This document shows, piece after piece, positions 27,305 to 36,159 of a stretch of 64,000 nt of DNA. This stretch comes from UBA5972 sp964637875 (lineage in GTDB: Bacteria > Pseudomonadota > Alphaproteobacteria > Rhodobacterales > Rhodobacteraceae). Position 1 is the first letter of the stretch. Every line of letters begins with the position of its first letter. A program made the position numbers and the translations under genes. Where the stretch lies: NCBI GenBank assembly GCA_964637875.1, contig CAZWXK010000011.1:1-64000 (forward strand). The letters run 5' to 3'. Under the pieces are notes generated by a model, which worked only from the letters and a program-made list of their open reading frames with translations, did no database searches and had not been told where the DNA came from.

Positions 27305-29134
27305 TCAGCCCGCCCTGTTGCGGGCCTTGATCTGTTGTTCATAGGCCTGTCGGGCCTCTTGCACCTCGGCGCGCGCGGAAACCTCGGGCACGGCGACGTC
27401 CCACCAGTGGCCTCCGGCCTCGGTGCTGGGGATCGGGTCGGTGTTGATGACGATCACATATGTCCTGTCGGCTGCCCGCGCGCGGGCCATGGCCTGTTCA
27501 AGCTCGGCAATGCTGCCCACCTTTTCGGCCGTTGCGCCCATCGCCGCCGCGTGCGCGGCAAAATCGATCTGGCTGGGCACCGCGTGGCGCGCGCTGTCCA
27601 GCAGATTGTTGAAACTTTCCCCGCCGCAGCCGACCTGCAACCGGTTGATGCAGCCAAACCCGCGATTGTCCAGCACCACGACGATGATCTTGTGGCCCAG
27701 CATGACGCTGGTCGCCAGTTCGGAATTGGCCATCATGTAGGACCCATCCCCGACCATGACGACCACCTCGCGCGCAGGCTCGGCCATCTTGACGCCCAGA
27801 CCGCCCGCGATTTCATAGCCCATGCAGGAATAGCCGTATTCGACGTGATAGCCGCCCACACGCCCCGGTTTCCACAGCTTGTGCAACTCGCCCGGCAGGC
27901 CGCCCGCGGCGCACACGACCACCGCGTTTTCGTCAAGGCTGCGCTGGACGGCGCCGATCACCTGAGCATCGCTTGGCAGGGCATTGCCCGCAGGAGCGGC
28001 GGTGGCGGCATCGACCGCGGCCAGCCAGTCGCGTTTCAGCGCGGGGTCGGGGGCGGTGGCCTTGTGCTCGCCCAGTGCCGCGCCCAGCTCTTCCAGCGCG
28101 ATGCGCGCGTCACACAGCAGCGGCTGCGCAAGATGCTTGACCGCATCAAAGGGCGTGACATTGATCGCCAGGATCCGGCGCGCGGGGTTGCGGAACAGGG
28201 CCCAACTGCCGGTGGTGAAATCCTGAAAGCGGGTGCCGATGCCCATGATCAGATCGGCCTTTTCGGCCACCGCATTGGCAGCGGTCGAGCCCGTCACCCC
28301 GATTGCCCCCAGATTCAGCGGGTGATCCCAGGGCAGGGCAGATTTGCCGGCCTGCGTCTCGGCCACCGGAATGTCATGGGCCTCGGCAAATGTTTTCAGC
28401 GCGGCGCATGCATCCGAATAATGCACACCCCCGCCCGCGATGATCAGCGGGCGTTCGGCGTGGCGGATCAGATCGACCGCCTCGGCCAGTTCGCGCATAT
28501 CCGGGCGCAGCCGGCGCTGGTGCCACTGGCGGGGCGCGAAAAAGGTTTCGGGCCAGTCGAACGCCTGGGCCTGCACGTCCTGACACAGCGCCAGCGTGAC
28601 CGGGCCGCATTCGGCCGGATCGGTCAGCACCGACATGGCCCGCGGCAGCGCGCTCAGCAACTGTTCTGGCCGGGTAATCCGGTCGAAATAGCGGCTGACC
28701 GGGCGAAAACAGTCATTGGCCGAGATCGTGCCGTCGGCGAAATCCTCGACCTGCTGCAACACCGGGTCGGGGCGACGGTTGGCGAACACGTCGCCGGGCA
28801 GAAACAGCACCGGCAGGCGATTGACATGGGCAAGGGCGGCGGCGGTCACCATGTTTGTGGCACCGGGGCCGATGGACGACGTGACCGCCATCGCATGCTG
28901 TCGCCGGCTTGCCTTGGCATATGCGATCGCGGCATGCGCCATGGTCTGTTCGTTATGGCCGCGCCAGGTGGGCAACGCGTCGCCGGCGGCAAACAGCGCC
29001 TCGCCCAGGGCGGCGACATTGCCGTGGCCGAAGATCGCCCAGACACCCGCCAGAAAGCGCGTGCCATCTGGCCCCTTTTGCGCCGCCAGATAGCGCACGA
29101 GCGCCTGTGCCATGGTCAGACGGATGGTTTTCAT
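27305..29134 (-). CDS. iolD: 3D-(3,5/4)-trihydroxycyclohexane-1,2-dione acylhydrolase
   Basis: A 609-residue thiamine-diphosphate enzyme that opens the inositol-derived ring to give 5-deoxy-D-glucuronate. It has the three-domain acetolactate-synthase-like fold, with FGHGNVAALGEAL and GHNEQTMAHAA in the N-terminal domain and the ThDP/Mg motif VGDGSYMMANSELATS near residue 455. The C-terminal block GGHWWDVAVPEVS is specific to IolD. The ATG at 29134 overlaps the iolC TGA (ATGA) and follows AGGAGA. Confidence 0.97.
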   Translation of the reverse strand: MKTIRLTMAQALVRYLAAQKGPDGTRFLAGVWAIFGHGNVAALGEALFAAGDALPTWRGHNEQTMAHAAIAYAKASRRQHAMAVTSSIGPGATNMVTAAALAHVNRLPVLFLPGDVFANRRPDPVLQQVEDFADGTISANDCFRPVSRYFDRITRPEQLLSALPRAMSVLTDPAECGPVTLALCQDVQAQAFDWPETFFAPRQWHQRRLRPDMRELAEAVDLIRHAERPLIIAGGGVHYSDACAALKTFAEAHDIPVAETQAGKSALPWDHPLNLGAIGVTGSTAANAVAEKADLIMGIGTRFQDFTTGSWALFRNPARRILAINVTPFDAVKHLAQPLLCDARIALEELGAALGEHKATAPDPALKRDWLAAVDAATAAPAGNALPSDAQVIGAVQRSLDENAVVVCAAGGLPGELHKLWKPGRVGGYHVEYGYSCMGYEIAGGLGVKMAEPAREVVVMVGDGSYMMANSELATSVMLGHKIIVVVLDNRGFGCINRLQVGCGGESFNNLLDSARHAVPSQIDFAAHAAAMGATAEKVGSIAELEQAMARARAADRTYVIVINTDPIPSTEAGGHWWDVAVPEVSARAEVQEARQAYEQQIKARNRAG

Positions 29135-31041
29135 GCCGTTTCTCCTGTTGCGCGCGCCCGATCCCAGACATCGCAAAGCGCGCGGTATTTTTCTACCATG
29201 TCCCGCACCGCGCTGTCGTCGTCGATCTCGCCCGCGAACCACCGGCGCGCCGCATCCGCAAATATCGTGCGCCCGACGGCAAAGCCACGCACCAGCGGGC
29301 AACGGGCGGCCTTGCGCAGGCTGGCAGCCAGGGCCTCGTGATCGGCCTCGAGCCCCAGCACCACGACGCCCCGGCAACGGGGATCGCGCCGCTTGATGGC
29401 GGCGCAGGCGTTTTCCCATGCCGCATGCGAGGCCAAGGGCTCCAGCTTCCACCAGTCGGGCCACAGGCCCAGATCATAGAAATGTTCGATCAAATGCGCT
29501 GTCGTGTCGTCATCAACGGGGCCGTGTTTCGAGGGGATGAGTTCCAGCAGGAATTCCAGATCGTTGCGCCGCGCCGCCTTGAACAGCCGCAACATGGTTT
29601 CGCCCTGCGCGCGCATCAAGGCGGGGCCGTCATCGGGATGGGCAAAGCACAGCACCTTGACGACATGGCCCCGCGGCCACTCGCCCAGCCCGCCCAGATC
29701 GGGGCCGAGTTCGGCCTCCAGCGTCAGCGGGCGCGAGCCGGGCCGCTCGGCCGGGCGGCCGATCCACAGGCCGGTGCCGGCAGCCGCAAACAGGGCCTCT
29801 TGCCCCAGACGGCCATCGCACAGGATGCCGTATCCATCGCGCCCGCCAGCGACCCGCAGAGCGGCCTTCAGGCACAGTATCTTGAATGTCCCGATACGTT
29901 CGGGGCTGGCGCCCGGCATCTGTTCGAACTGCATCCGGTGGTCAAAGGCAAAGACCCGCATCACCGGCCAGTCGCCATGGCGCGTGGTGGCCCAATGGAT
30001 CTGTTCCAGCGCCCCGTCATGGCGCAGCGCGGCCGTGGTGGCGCCGCGATCCAGAAAATACTGCAATTCCTCCCAGCTGGGATAGGCGGGGGTGCAGCCG
30101 TGGCGGCTGACGGCAAAGGCGCCGCAGGCATTGGCCCAGGTCAGCGCGGTCGGCCAGTCCTCGCCCTTCAGCCAGCCGCGCAACAGCCCGGCCATGAAAC
30201 CGTCACCGGCCCCCAGCACGTTGAACACCTCGACCGCAAAGGCCGGCCCTGAAATACCGTCGTCCAGGCTGTCGGGGATGTCGCCTGCAAAGGCGCTGGC
30301 CCCCGCGGGGCCGCGCTTGCACACCAGGGTCGCATCGGTAAGGTTGCGCACTGCGCGCAGTGCCGCAACCGTGTCGGTACTGCCGCCGGCGATGTGGAAT
30401 TCCTCCTCGGTGCCGACGATCAGGTCGAACAGCCCCAGGGTTTCCTGCAAGCGCGCGGTAACGGTCGGGCTGTCGATGAAACGCGCATCGCCCGCGCCGT
30501 GGCCGGCCAGCCCCCACAGGTTGGGGCGATAGTCGATATCAAGCGCCGTCCTGATGCCGGCCGCGCGCGCGATTCGCAACGCCTTGAGGACGGCGGCCGT
30601 GGTGCGGGGGTGGCTCAGATGCGTACCTGTTGCCACCACGCAGCCTGCGCGCCTGATGAATGCGGGGTCGATATCGTCCTCGCACAGCGCCATGTCGGCG
30701 CAGTTTTCGCGGTAGAAGATCAGCGGAAAATGCTGGCGGTCGCGAATCCCCAGCAGGACCAGCGCGGTCAGGCGTTCGGGGTCGGTGATCACCCCGTCTG
30801 TCTCGACACCCTCGGTCGCCAGTTCCTCGCGGATGAAGCGACCCATATGTTCGTCGCCAACGCGCGTGATCAGCGCCGATTTCAGACCCAGACGCGCAGC
30901 CCCCGTGGCGATATTTGCGGGCGAGCCGCCGATATACTTGTCGAAACTGCGCATGTCCTCAAGCCGCCCACCGACCTGGGCACCATAGAGATCGACCGAG
31001 GCCCGCCCGATCGTGATGACATCCAGGCGCGCCCCGGTCAT
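29131..31041 (-). CDS. iolC: 5-dehydro-2-deoxygluconokinase fused to DUF2090 (probable aldolase)
   Basis: A 636-residue two-domain protein. Residues 1 to about 330 are a PfkB-family kinase (GGSPANIATGAARLG, DIDYRPNLW, catalytic GAGD at 277-280) that phosphorylates 2-deoxy-5-keto-gluconate. Residues about 340-636 are a DUF2090 TIM-barrel-like domain (FAFDHRMQFEQM, LELIPSKHG, GRTIFADAARRW), predicted to replace the separate IolJ aldolase and cleave the 6-phosphate. No stand-alone iolJ is in the window, consistent with this. The start overlaps the transporter ATPase stop as ATGA. Confidence 0.93.
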   Translation of the reverse strand: MTGARLDVITIGRASVDLYGAQVGGRLEDMRSFDKYIGGSPANIATGAARLGLKSALITRVGDEHMGRFIREELATEGVETDGVITDPERLTALVLLGIRDRQHFPLIFYRENCADMALCEDDIDPAFIRRAGCVVATGTHLSHPRTTAAVLKALRIARAAGIRTALDIDYRPNLWGLAGHGAGDARFIDSPTVTARLQETLGLFDLIVGTEEEFHIAGGSTDTVAALRAVRNLTDATLVCKRGPAGASAFAGDIPDSLDDGISGPAFAVEVFNVLGAGDGFMAGLLRGWLKGEDWPTALTWANACGAFAVSRHGCTPAYPSWEELQYFLDRGATTAALRHDGALEQIHWATTRHGDWPVMRVFAFDHRMQFEQMPGASPERIGTFKILCLKAALRVAGGRDGYGILCDGRLGQEALFAAAGTGLWIGRPAERPGSRPLTLEAELGPDLGGLGEWPRGHVVKVLCFAHPDDGPALMRAQGETMLRLFKAARRNDLEFLLELIPSKHGPVDDDTTAHLIEHFYDLGLWPDWWKLEPLASHAAWENACAAIKRRDPRCRGVVVLGLEADHEALAASLRKAARCPLVRGFAVGRTIFADAARRWFAGEIDDDSAVRDMVEKYRALCDVWDRARATGETA

Positions 31042-31817
31042 ACGGTTCCCCCGAGCGAGCTTTCCAGCTGCGCCAGCTCCTGCCCGCCGGCCATCAGATC
31101 CTGGAGTTCCTCGGGGGTGATCTCGCCCCGCCTGGCGGTGCCCAACGTACGGCCCCGGTTCAGCACGGTGAAACGGTCGCCCACCGCCAGCGCGTGGCGC
31201 ACATTATGGGTGATGAACACCACCGCAATGCCGCCCTTGCGCACCTTGTCGATGGTGGCCAGCACGTTCGAGGTCTGGCGCACGCCAAGGGCCGATGTGG
31301 GTTCGTCCAGGATCAGCACCTTGGCGCCGAAATAGACGGCGCGCGCAATCGCGACCGTCTGACGTTCGCCACCCGAAAGCGTGCCTACGGCCTGGTTCGG
31401 TTCGCGCAGATTGATGCCCATCCGGGCCATCTCCTCCATCGTCACGCGGTTGGCGCGGGCGAAATCCATCATGCGGAAGGGGCCGATCTTGCGCACCGGC
31501 TCGTTGCCCATCCAGAAGTTTCGCGTCACCGACATCAAGGGGATCATCGCCAGATCCTGATAGACGGTGGCGATGCCCGCTGCCATCGCGTCGCGCGGGC
31601 TGTCGAAATGCATTTCGCGCCCCTCGAACAGGATGGTGCCGCTGGTGGGCTTGTGCACCCCCGACATCGTCTTGATAAATGTGGACTTGCCCGCGCCGTT
31701 GTCGCCCAGCAGGCAATGCACCTCGCCCGGGCAGACGTCGAAACTGACACCGCCAAGCGCGATCACGGGGCCGAAATGCTTTTCTATATCCTTCATTTCA
31801 ATGATTGGCTGGGTCAT
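31038..31817 (-). CDS. Sugar (myo-inositol) ABC transporter ATP-binding protein
   Basis: A 259-residue single ABC domain: Walker A GDNGAGKST (38-46), Q-loop in TVYQDLAMIP, signature LSGGERQ, Walker B VLILDEPTSALG and the switch His in FITHNVRHA. Sugar importers of the CUT2/ribose class usually have a double-length ATPase; the single-domain form is common for the inositol systems of alphaproteobacteria. It is embedded between permease and iolC, 1 bp after the permease stop. Substrate inferred from context. Confidence 0.92.
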   Translation of the reverse strand: MTQPIIEMKDIEKHFGPVIALGGVSFDVCPGEVHCLLGDNGAGKSTFIKTMSGVHKPTSGTILFEGREMHFDSPRDAMAAGIATVYQDLAMIPLMSVTRNFWMGNEPVRKIGPFRMMDFARANRVTMEEMARMGINLREPNQAVGTLSGGERQTVAIARAVYFGAKVLILDEPTSALGVRQTSNVLATIDKVRKGGIAVVFITHNVRHALAVGDRFTVLNRGRTLGTARRGEITPEELQDLMAGGQELAQLESSLGGTV

Positions 31818-31818
31818 C

Positions 31819-32916
31819 TCAACGCTCCCCCGTGATGATGCGGCGGATATAGGTGTTCAGGATCACGGCCAGAATCAGGATGGTGCCCAGGAACACCCTG
31901 AACAGCGAACTTTCGGCGCCCGAAAAGAACAGCCCCTGCTGCACGACGCCGAATATCAGCGCCCCAAGGGCCGCGCCCACGACCGAGCCGTATCCGCCGG
32001 TCAGCAGCGCGCCACCGATGACGACCGAGATGATCGCCTCGAATTCCTTGAGCAGCCCGCGGTCGGCGGCGGCAGACCCGAATTCCATCACCTGCGCGGT
32101 GGCAAAGACCGTGGCCGTAAAGGCCGTGAACATGAACATCAGTATCTTGACCCGGTTGACCGGCACCCCGACATAGGATGCCGCCTGCGCATCGCCGCCG
32201 GCGGCAAATATCCAGTTGCCGAAACGCGTGCGTGTCAGCAGCCACTGGCCAAATATGATCAGCCCCAGCGCCCAGATGATGAGCATGGGAATCCCCTCGA
32301 CCACGGGCTGGCCGGCCCGCGTGCCACGGGAAAAGGTTTCGATCCAGCCCTGATTTCCCATCCACTGAAACAGGCCGGTCAGGATCTTGCCGCCAAAGAC
32401 GGGCGCCAGCCAGTCACCCTCGGCGGCCTTGCGTACGCCCCCGATCACGGTTTTCTGCGTGGTCAGGATCGACAGCCATATCGTCAGCCCCCGCAGGATG
32501 TAAAGAAAGGCAAGCGTCACGATAAAGCTGGGCAGACCCGTCTTGATGACAAGAAATCCGTTCAGCGCCCCGATCGAGACGCAGATGGCAAAGGCGGTCA
32601 GTATCGCCAGCCAGCTGGGCCAGCCCCACTGTACCGAAAGAATGGCGATCAGGATGCCGGCAAAGCCGATCATCGAGCCGACCGAAAGGTCGAATTCGCC
32701 CGCGATCATCAGCAGACATGCGCCGACCGCGATGATGGCGAATTGGGCCGAAACGACAGACCAGTTCTGAATGCCCTGCGGCGCGAACATGCCGCTGTCG
32801 CCGGCGATCATCAGGAAAAAGACAAATACAAGGATGGTCCCCGAGATCGCGCCCAGCTCGGGCCGGATCATGATGCGTCTCAGGGTCGAGACCTGTTTCA
32901 TGCGTTCGTCGGACAT
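31819..32916 (-). CDS. Sugar (myo-inositol) ABC transporter permease
   Basis: A 365-residue RbsC-type inner-membrane permease with about ten membrane segments. The family block MIAGEFDLSVGSMIGFAG and the later FAAGGDAQAASYVGVPVNRVKI are intact. It has a longer central region (about residues 150-215, KAAEGDWLAPVFGG) than RbsC. It pairs with the ATPase gene downstream and the binding protein gene upstream. Confidence 0.93.
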   Translation of the reverse strand: MSDERMKQVSTLRRIMIRPELGAISGTILVFVFFLMIAGDSGMFAPQGIQNWSVVSAQFAIIAVGACLLMIAGEFDLSVGSMIGFAGILIAILSVQWGWPSWLAILTAFAICVSIGALNGFLVIKTGLPSFIVTLAFLYILRGLTIWLSILTTQKTVIGGVRKAAEGDWLAPVFGGKILTGLFQWMGNQGWIETFSRGTRAGQPVVEGIPMLIIWALGLIIFGQWLLTRTRFGNWIFAAGGDAQAASYVGVPVNRVKILMFMFTAFTATVFATAQVMEFGSAAADRGLLKEFEAIISVVIGGALLTGGYGSVVGAALGALIFGVVQQGLFFSGAESSLFRVFLGTILILAVILNTYIRRIITGER

Positions 32917-32940
32917 GCTTCCCCCCTGCGATGGCCTGTC

Positions 32941-32985
32941 GCCGCTATGCGCGGCGGATATGGGGGCGGCGGTTCGCGCCGCCCC
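32941..32985 (-). terminator. Intercistronic hairpins between binding protein and permease genes
   Basis: Two adjacent stems: GGGGCGGCG-GTTCG-CGCCGCCCC (32963-32985, 9 bp) and GCCGC-TATGC-GCGGC (32941-32955). They lie just past the binding-protein stop with no U-tract. Such hairpins typically raise the level of binding-protein mRNA relative to the rest of the operon. Confidence 0.55.
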
Positions 32986-32997
32986 TCATGGTGATTC

Positions 32998-33951
32998 CTA
33001 GCGGTAGACGCCCGCGTATTTCTCGACCAGGGCAATATTGTCCTTGGTGATGAAGCCGGGCCCCGAGTTGATGTTGCCCGAGGGCAGCACGCCATAACGG
33101 ACATAATTCGTCAGGATCACGACCGGCAGATAGCCCTGCAGGAACGGCTGCTGGTCGATGGCAAAGGCGATGGTGCCGTCCTTGATGGCCGCCGCGATCT
33201 GTTGCGACAGGTCAAAGGTGCCGAAATAGATCTGCCCCTTGAGCCCGGCCTGATCCAGCGCCGACAATGTGGGATGGGCCGAGGTCGGACCCAATGTCAG
33301 AATGGCGTCGGTCTTGGGGTGGGCGGTCAGATAGGCCAGCACCTTGTTCTTGATCTCGGCCGGGTCCTGGCCGCTGTCGATCATGCTCGATTTCACGTCA
33401 GCACCGATCGCATCGGCAAAGCCCTTGCAGCGTTCGACCGAGGCCGGGTTGGTGATATAGTGGTTCACGCACAGGAACGACTTGACACCCGCCTTTTTCG
33501 CCCGCTTGCCGGCCTCGAAACCGGCGGTGTATTCAGGCTGGCCGACATGCATCAAGGCGCCCAGCTTTTCCGATTGCTCGGCCGTGCCCGAGTTGATGGT
33601 GATGACCGGAATGCCCTGGTCCACGGCCGAGGTGATCGGACCTTTCAGCACGTCGTAATCGGCAATCGTCACGATGATGCCATCCGGGCCGCTGGCGGCG
33701 GCCTGTTCCACGATACGGGCCATGTCGGCCAGATCGCCAGTGGGCGGATTGCGATACTCGACGGTCACATCCATTTGCTGACCGGCGATCTTGATCGCGT
33801 TCTTGATGGTGTTCCACCAGCTGTCGCTGTCGGGCGCGTGGCTGATCAGCACAAAGCGCTCGCCCGCAGCCGCAGCAGGTGTTGCGGTGATCCCGGCCAT
33901 GGCGCCGAGGCTCATCACGGCCGCAAGGAATGCGGTGATTGGTTTTCTCAT
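32998..33951 (-). CDS. Sugar (myo-inositol) ABC transporter periplasmic binding protein
   Basis: A 317-residue type I periplasmic binding protein with a Sec signal peptide (cleavage near TPAAAAGE). The fold is recognised from FVLISHAPDSDSWWNTIKNAI, GIIVTIADYDVLKGPI, GIPVITINSGT and VILTNYVRYGVLPSG. It is the first gene of the operon that continues into iolC, iolD, iolE and iolB, so the ligand is probably myo-inositol. A GGAA-N6-TTCC palindrome lies 105 bp upstream of its start. Confidence 0.93.
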   Translation of the reverse strand: MRKPITAFLAAVMSLGAMAGITATPAAAAGERFVLISHAPDSDSWWNTIKNAIKIAGQQMDVTVEYRNPPTGDLADMARIVEQAAASGPDGIIVTIADYDVLKGPITSAVDQGIPVITINSGTAEQSEKLGALMHVGQPEYTAGFEAGKRAKKAGVKSFLCVNHYITNPASVERCKGFADAIGADVKSSMIDSGQDPAEIKNKVLAYLTAHPKTDAILTLGPTSAHPTLSALDQAGLKGQIYFGTFDLSQQIAAAIKDGTIAFAIDQQPFLQGYLPVVILTNYVRYGVLPSGNINSGPGFITKDNIALVEKYAGVYR

Positions 33952-34055
33952 CTCTCTCTCCCTTGGTTCAGATTTCCCCCACGTCGAGCGATCCTGCCCT
34001 GCGCGCGGAAATACGGTGAGCAGGCAGAATCATCCGCCGCTGCCGAACCGTATCA

Positions 34056-34071
34056 TGGAATATTTATTCCA
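34056..34071. promoter_or_regulatory. Inositol-regulator operator upstream of the transporter/iol operon
   Basis: TGGAATATTTATTCCA, a palindrome of the GGAA-N6-TTCC type reported for rhizobial inositol (IolR) regulation, set in a clearly A/T-rich promoter region. Its reverse complement differs by one base from the site at 34973. Confidence 0.75.
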
Positions 34072-34097
34072 AAATAGATAAAATCAACATAAAACTT

Positions 34098-34922
34098 CTA
34101 GCGACGACGGGAATTGCGCCTTGTTCCTACCGCAACCGCCAGGGCAACAGTCAGCGAGAAGGTGGCCGAAAGCGCACGAAAGGCCCCCACATCGACCTCG
34201 GAAATCATCAATGCGGCCGCCCCGAGACGATGCAGCGGGCTGTTCAGGGAATCGGTCAGAGCCACCAACGCACAGCCCTTGTCGCGGGCAAAGGAGGCCA
34301 GCTCCACCGTCTCGCGGGTATAGGGCGCGAATGTGATCGCAACCAGCGCATCGCCCGGCAGGATTGCATGCCTGTGGTCGAGATTCCCGACCCGGTCATG
34401 CAGAAATGACGGAATGTCCATGTTGTCAAAGATGTAGGACAGATAGCTGGCCACCGGAAAGGCGCGTTTCATGCCGACAAGATGGATCATCCTTGCCCCG
34501 GCCAGGACCTCGACCGCCTTTTCCAGGGCACCAGCCTCGACCGTATGGGCCAGGTTCGCCAGCGACAACCGCCCGGCTTCGACGAATTCGGCCAGCAGGG
34601 CCGAGGGGCTGCCATTGCCCGATGATTTCAGATTTTCCAGCCGGGTGCGATAATCGGGCCAGCGCTGGGCATAGCTGTCGCGAAACAGCCTCTGCATTTG
34701 CGAAAACCCGGAAAACCCCATGATCTGGCAGAACCGCATGAAGGCCGAGGGCTGCACCCCTGCTGCCTCGGCCAGCTCGGCAACGGTCGAAACGGCGATG
34801 CGCTCGGGATTGCGGGCAACGAAATCGGCGCATTGGCGCAACCTCTTGGGCAGGCCGTCCGAAACCTGGGTCAGCCGGGTACGAAATTCCTCGATCGAGG
34901 CCGGGGAAAGGGTATCGCTCAT
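34098..34922 (-). CDS. iolR: MurR/RpiR-family transcriptional regulator of inositol catabolism
   Basis: A 274-residue regulator. An N-terminal RpiR helix-turn-helix (residues about 15-80; AELAEAAGVQPSAFMRFCQIMGFSG) is followed by a SIS sugar-binding domain (IHLVGMKRAFPVASYLSYIF, DALVAITFAPYTRETVELASFARDKG). It lies between the iol/transport operon and the divergent dehydrogenases, and matching palindromes flank it on both sides, so it is probably the local repressor and autoregulated. MSDTLSP at 34922 is preferred as start (AAGGA and CGGAG precede); the longer start at 34964 would run into the promoter. Confidence 0.88.
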   Translation of the reverse strand: MSDTLSPASIEEFRTRLTQVSDGLPKRLRQCADFVARNPERIAVSTVAELAEAAGVQPSAFMRFCQIMGFSGFSQMQRLFRDSYAQRWPDYRTRLENLKSSGNGSPSALLAEFVEAGRLSLANLAHTVEAGALEKAVEVLAGARMIHLVGMKRAFPVASYLSYIFDNMDIPSFLHDRVGNLDHRHAILPGDALVAITFAPYTRETVELASFARDKGCALVALTDSLNSPLHRLGAAALMISEVDVGAFRALSATFSLTVALAVAVGTRRNSRRR

Positions 34923-34972
34923 CTCCGTTCCTTTGTTCTTGACAAGGGCGTATTCCAGAACCATCCATACGC

Positions 34973-34988
34973 TGGAATAAATATTCTA
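34973..34988. promoter_or_regulatory. Inositol-regulator operator between iolR and the dehydrogenase genes
   Basis: TGGAATAAATATTCTA, one mismatch from the reverse complement of the site at 34056. A half-site TATTCCA at 34951 stands 15 bp away in inverted orientation. The position between divergent starts (34922 and 35017) would allow repression of both. Confidence 0.7.
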
Positions 34989-35016
34989 TTTTGTCCCGCG
35001 TCAGGAGTCCACGCAA

Positions 35017-36159
35017 ATGCAGTCACCGGGCATCGGTCTTGTCGGAACCGGCTTCATGGGCAAGGCCCACGCGCTGGCCTGGGCTGCGGTGCGGGCCGTT
35101 TTCGGCGACGTGCCGACGCCGCGGCTGGAAATCCTTTGCGACACGCCCGCCGACAGGGCGCACGACATGGCCGCCCAGTTCGGGTTTGCCCGCGCAACCG
35201 ATGACTGGCACGAGGTGATGCGCGACCCTGCGGTAGATATCGTCTCGATCACCACGCCCAACCACATGCATCACGAAATGGCGCTGGCCGCACTTGCCGC
35301 GGGCAAGCATGTCTGGTGCGAAAAGCCGATGGCGCTGACGCTGGCACAGGCAGCCGAGATGGCGGCCGCCGCCCGCGATGCGGGTGTGAAAACCATCGTC
35401 GGCTACAACTATATCCGCAATCCGGCCTTTACCCATGCGCTGCGCCTGATCCGCGACGGCGCGATCGGCGAAATCGTGCATTTCCGCGGCTGGGTGGACG
35501 AGGATTACCAGGCCGATCCCGATCTGCCATGGACATGGCGTGCGCGCATTGCGCAGGCCGGCCTTGGCGCGCTGGGCGACATGGGCTGTCATCTGGTGTC
35601 GATGGCCGATGGGCTGTGCGGGCCCATCGACAGCCTGATTGCCGACATGCGCACGATCCACGAAACCCGCCCGCTGGCCGACGGATCCGGCCGCGCGCCG
35701 GTGGAAAACGAGGACGTCGCAACCGCACTCGTACGCTTTGCCAATGGCGCGCATGGCTCGCTGTCCACTTCGCGCAGCGCCTGGGGCCGCAAGAACCGCC
35801 TGGCATGGGAGGTTCACGGCACGCGCGGCATGATCTGTTTCGATCAGGAACGCATGAACGAGCTGCGCCTTTTCATGCGTGAAGGCCCCGAGGCCGAGCA
35901 GGGGTTTCGCACCATCCTGACCGGGCCCGCGCACGAGCCCTTTGGCGCCTTTTGCCCGGCGCCGGGCCATCAGCTGGGCTTCAACGACCTCAAGGTGATC
36001 GAGGCGGCGGAATTTCTGCACGCGATTGCGTCGGACCGGCCAGCGCATCCAGATTTCGCCAAGGCGCTGGAATACGAGCGCGTGATCCATGCCGTGGCCG
36101 AGGCCGCGCGCAGCGGCGGGCGCGTCCATCTGCAAACCGACCGGAGAGCCGCGACATGA
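35017..36159 (+). CDS. Gfo/Idh/MocA-family dehydrogenase (inositol/sugar dehydrogenase)
   Basis: A 380-residue oxidoreductase. Its N-terminal Rossmann fold has GLVGTGFMGKAHA, the dinucleotide/substrate motif is CEKPMAL, and the C-terminal Gfo/Idh/MocA domain contains GYNYIRNPAF and LGDMGCHLVSMADGL. Such enzymes accept myo- or scyllo-inositol or inosose derivatives. Its coupling to iolG (ATGA overlap) and the divergent inositol operator place it in inositol use, perhaps for a stereoisomer; the exact substrate is unknown. Confidence 0.87.
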   Translation: MQSPGIGLVGTGFMGKAHALAWAAVRAVFGDVPTPRLEILCDTPADRAHDMAAQFGFARATDDWHEVMRDPAVDIVSITTPNHMHHEMALAALAAGKHVWCEKPMALTLAQAAEMAAAARDAGVKTIVGYNYIRNPAFTHALRLIRDGAIGEIVHFRGWVDEDYQADPDLPWTWRARIAQAGLGALGDMGCHLVSMADGLCGPIDSLIADMRTIHETRPLADGSGRAPVENEDVATALVRFANGAHGSLSTSRSAWGRKNRLAWEVHGTRGMICFDQERMNELRLFMREGPEAEQGFRTILTGPAHEPFGAFCPAPGHQLGFNDLKVIEAAEFLHAIASDRPAHPDFAKALEYERVIHAVAEAARSGGRVHLQTDRRAAT

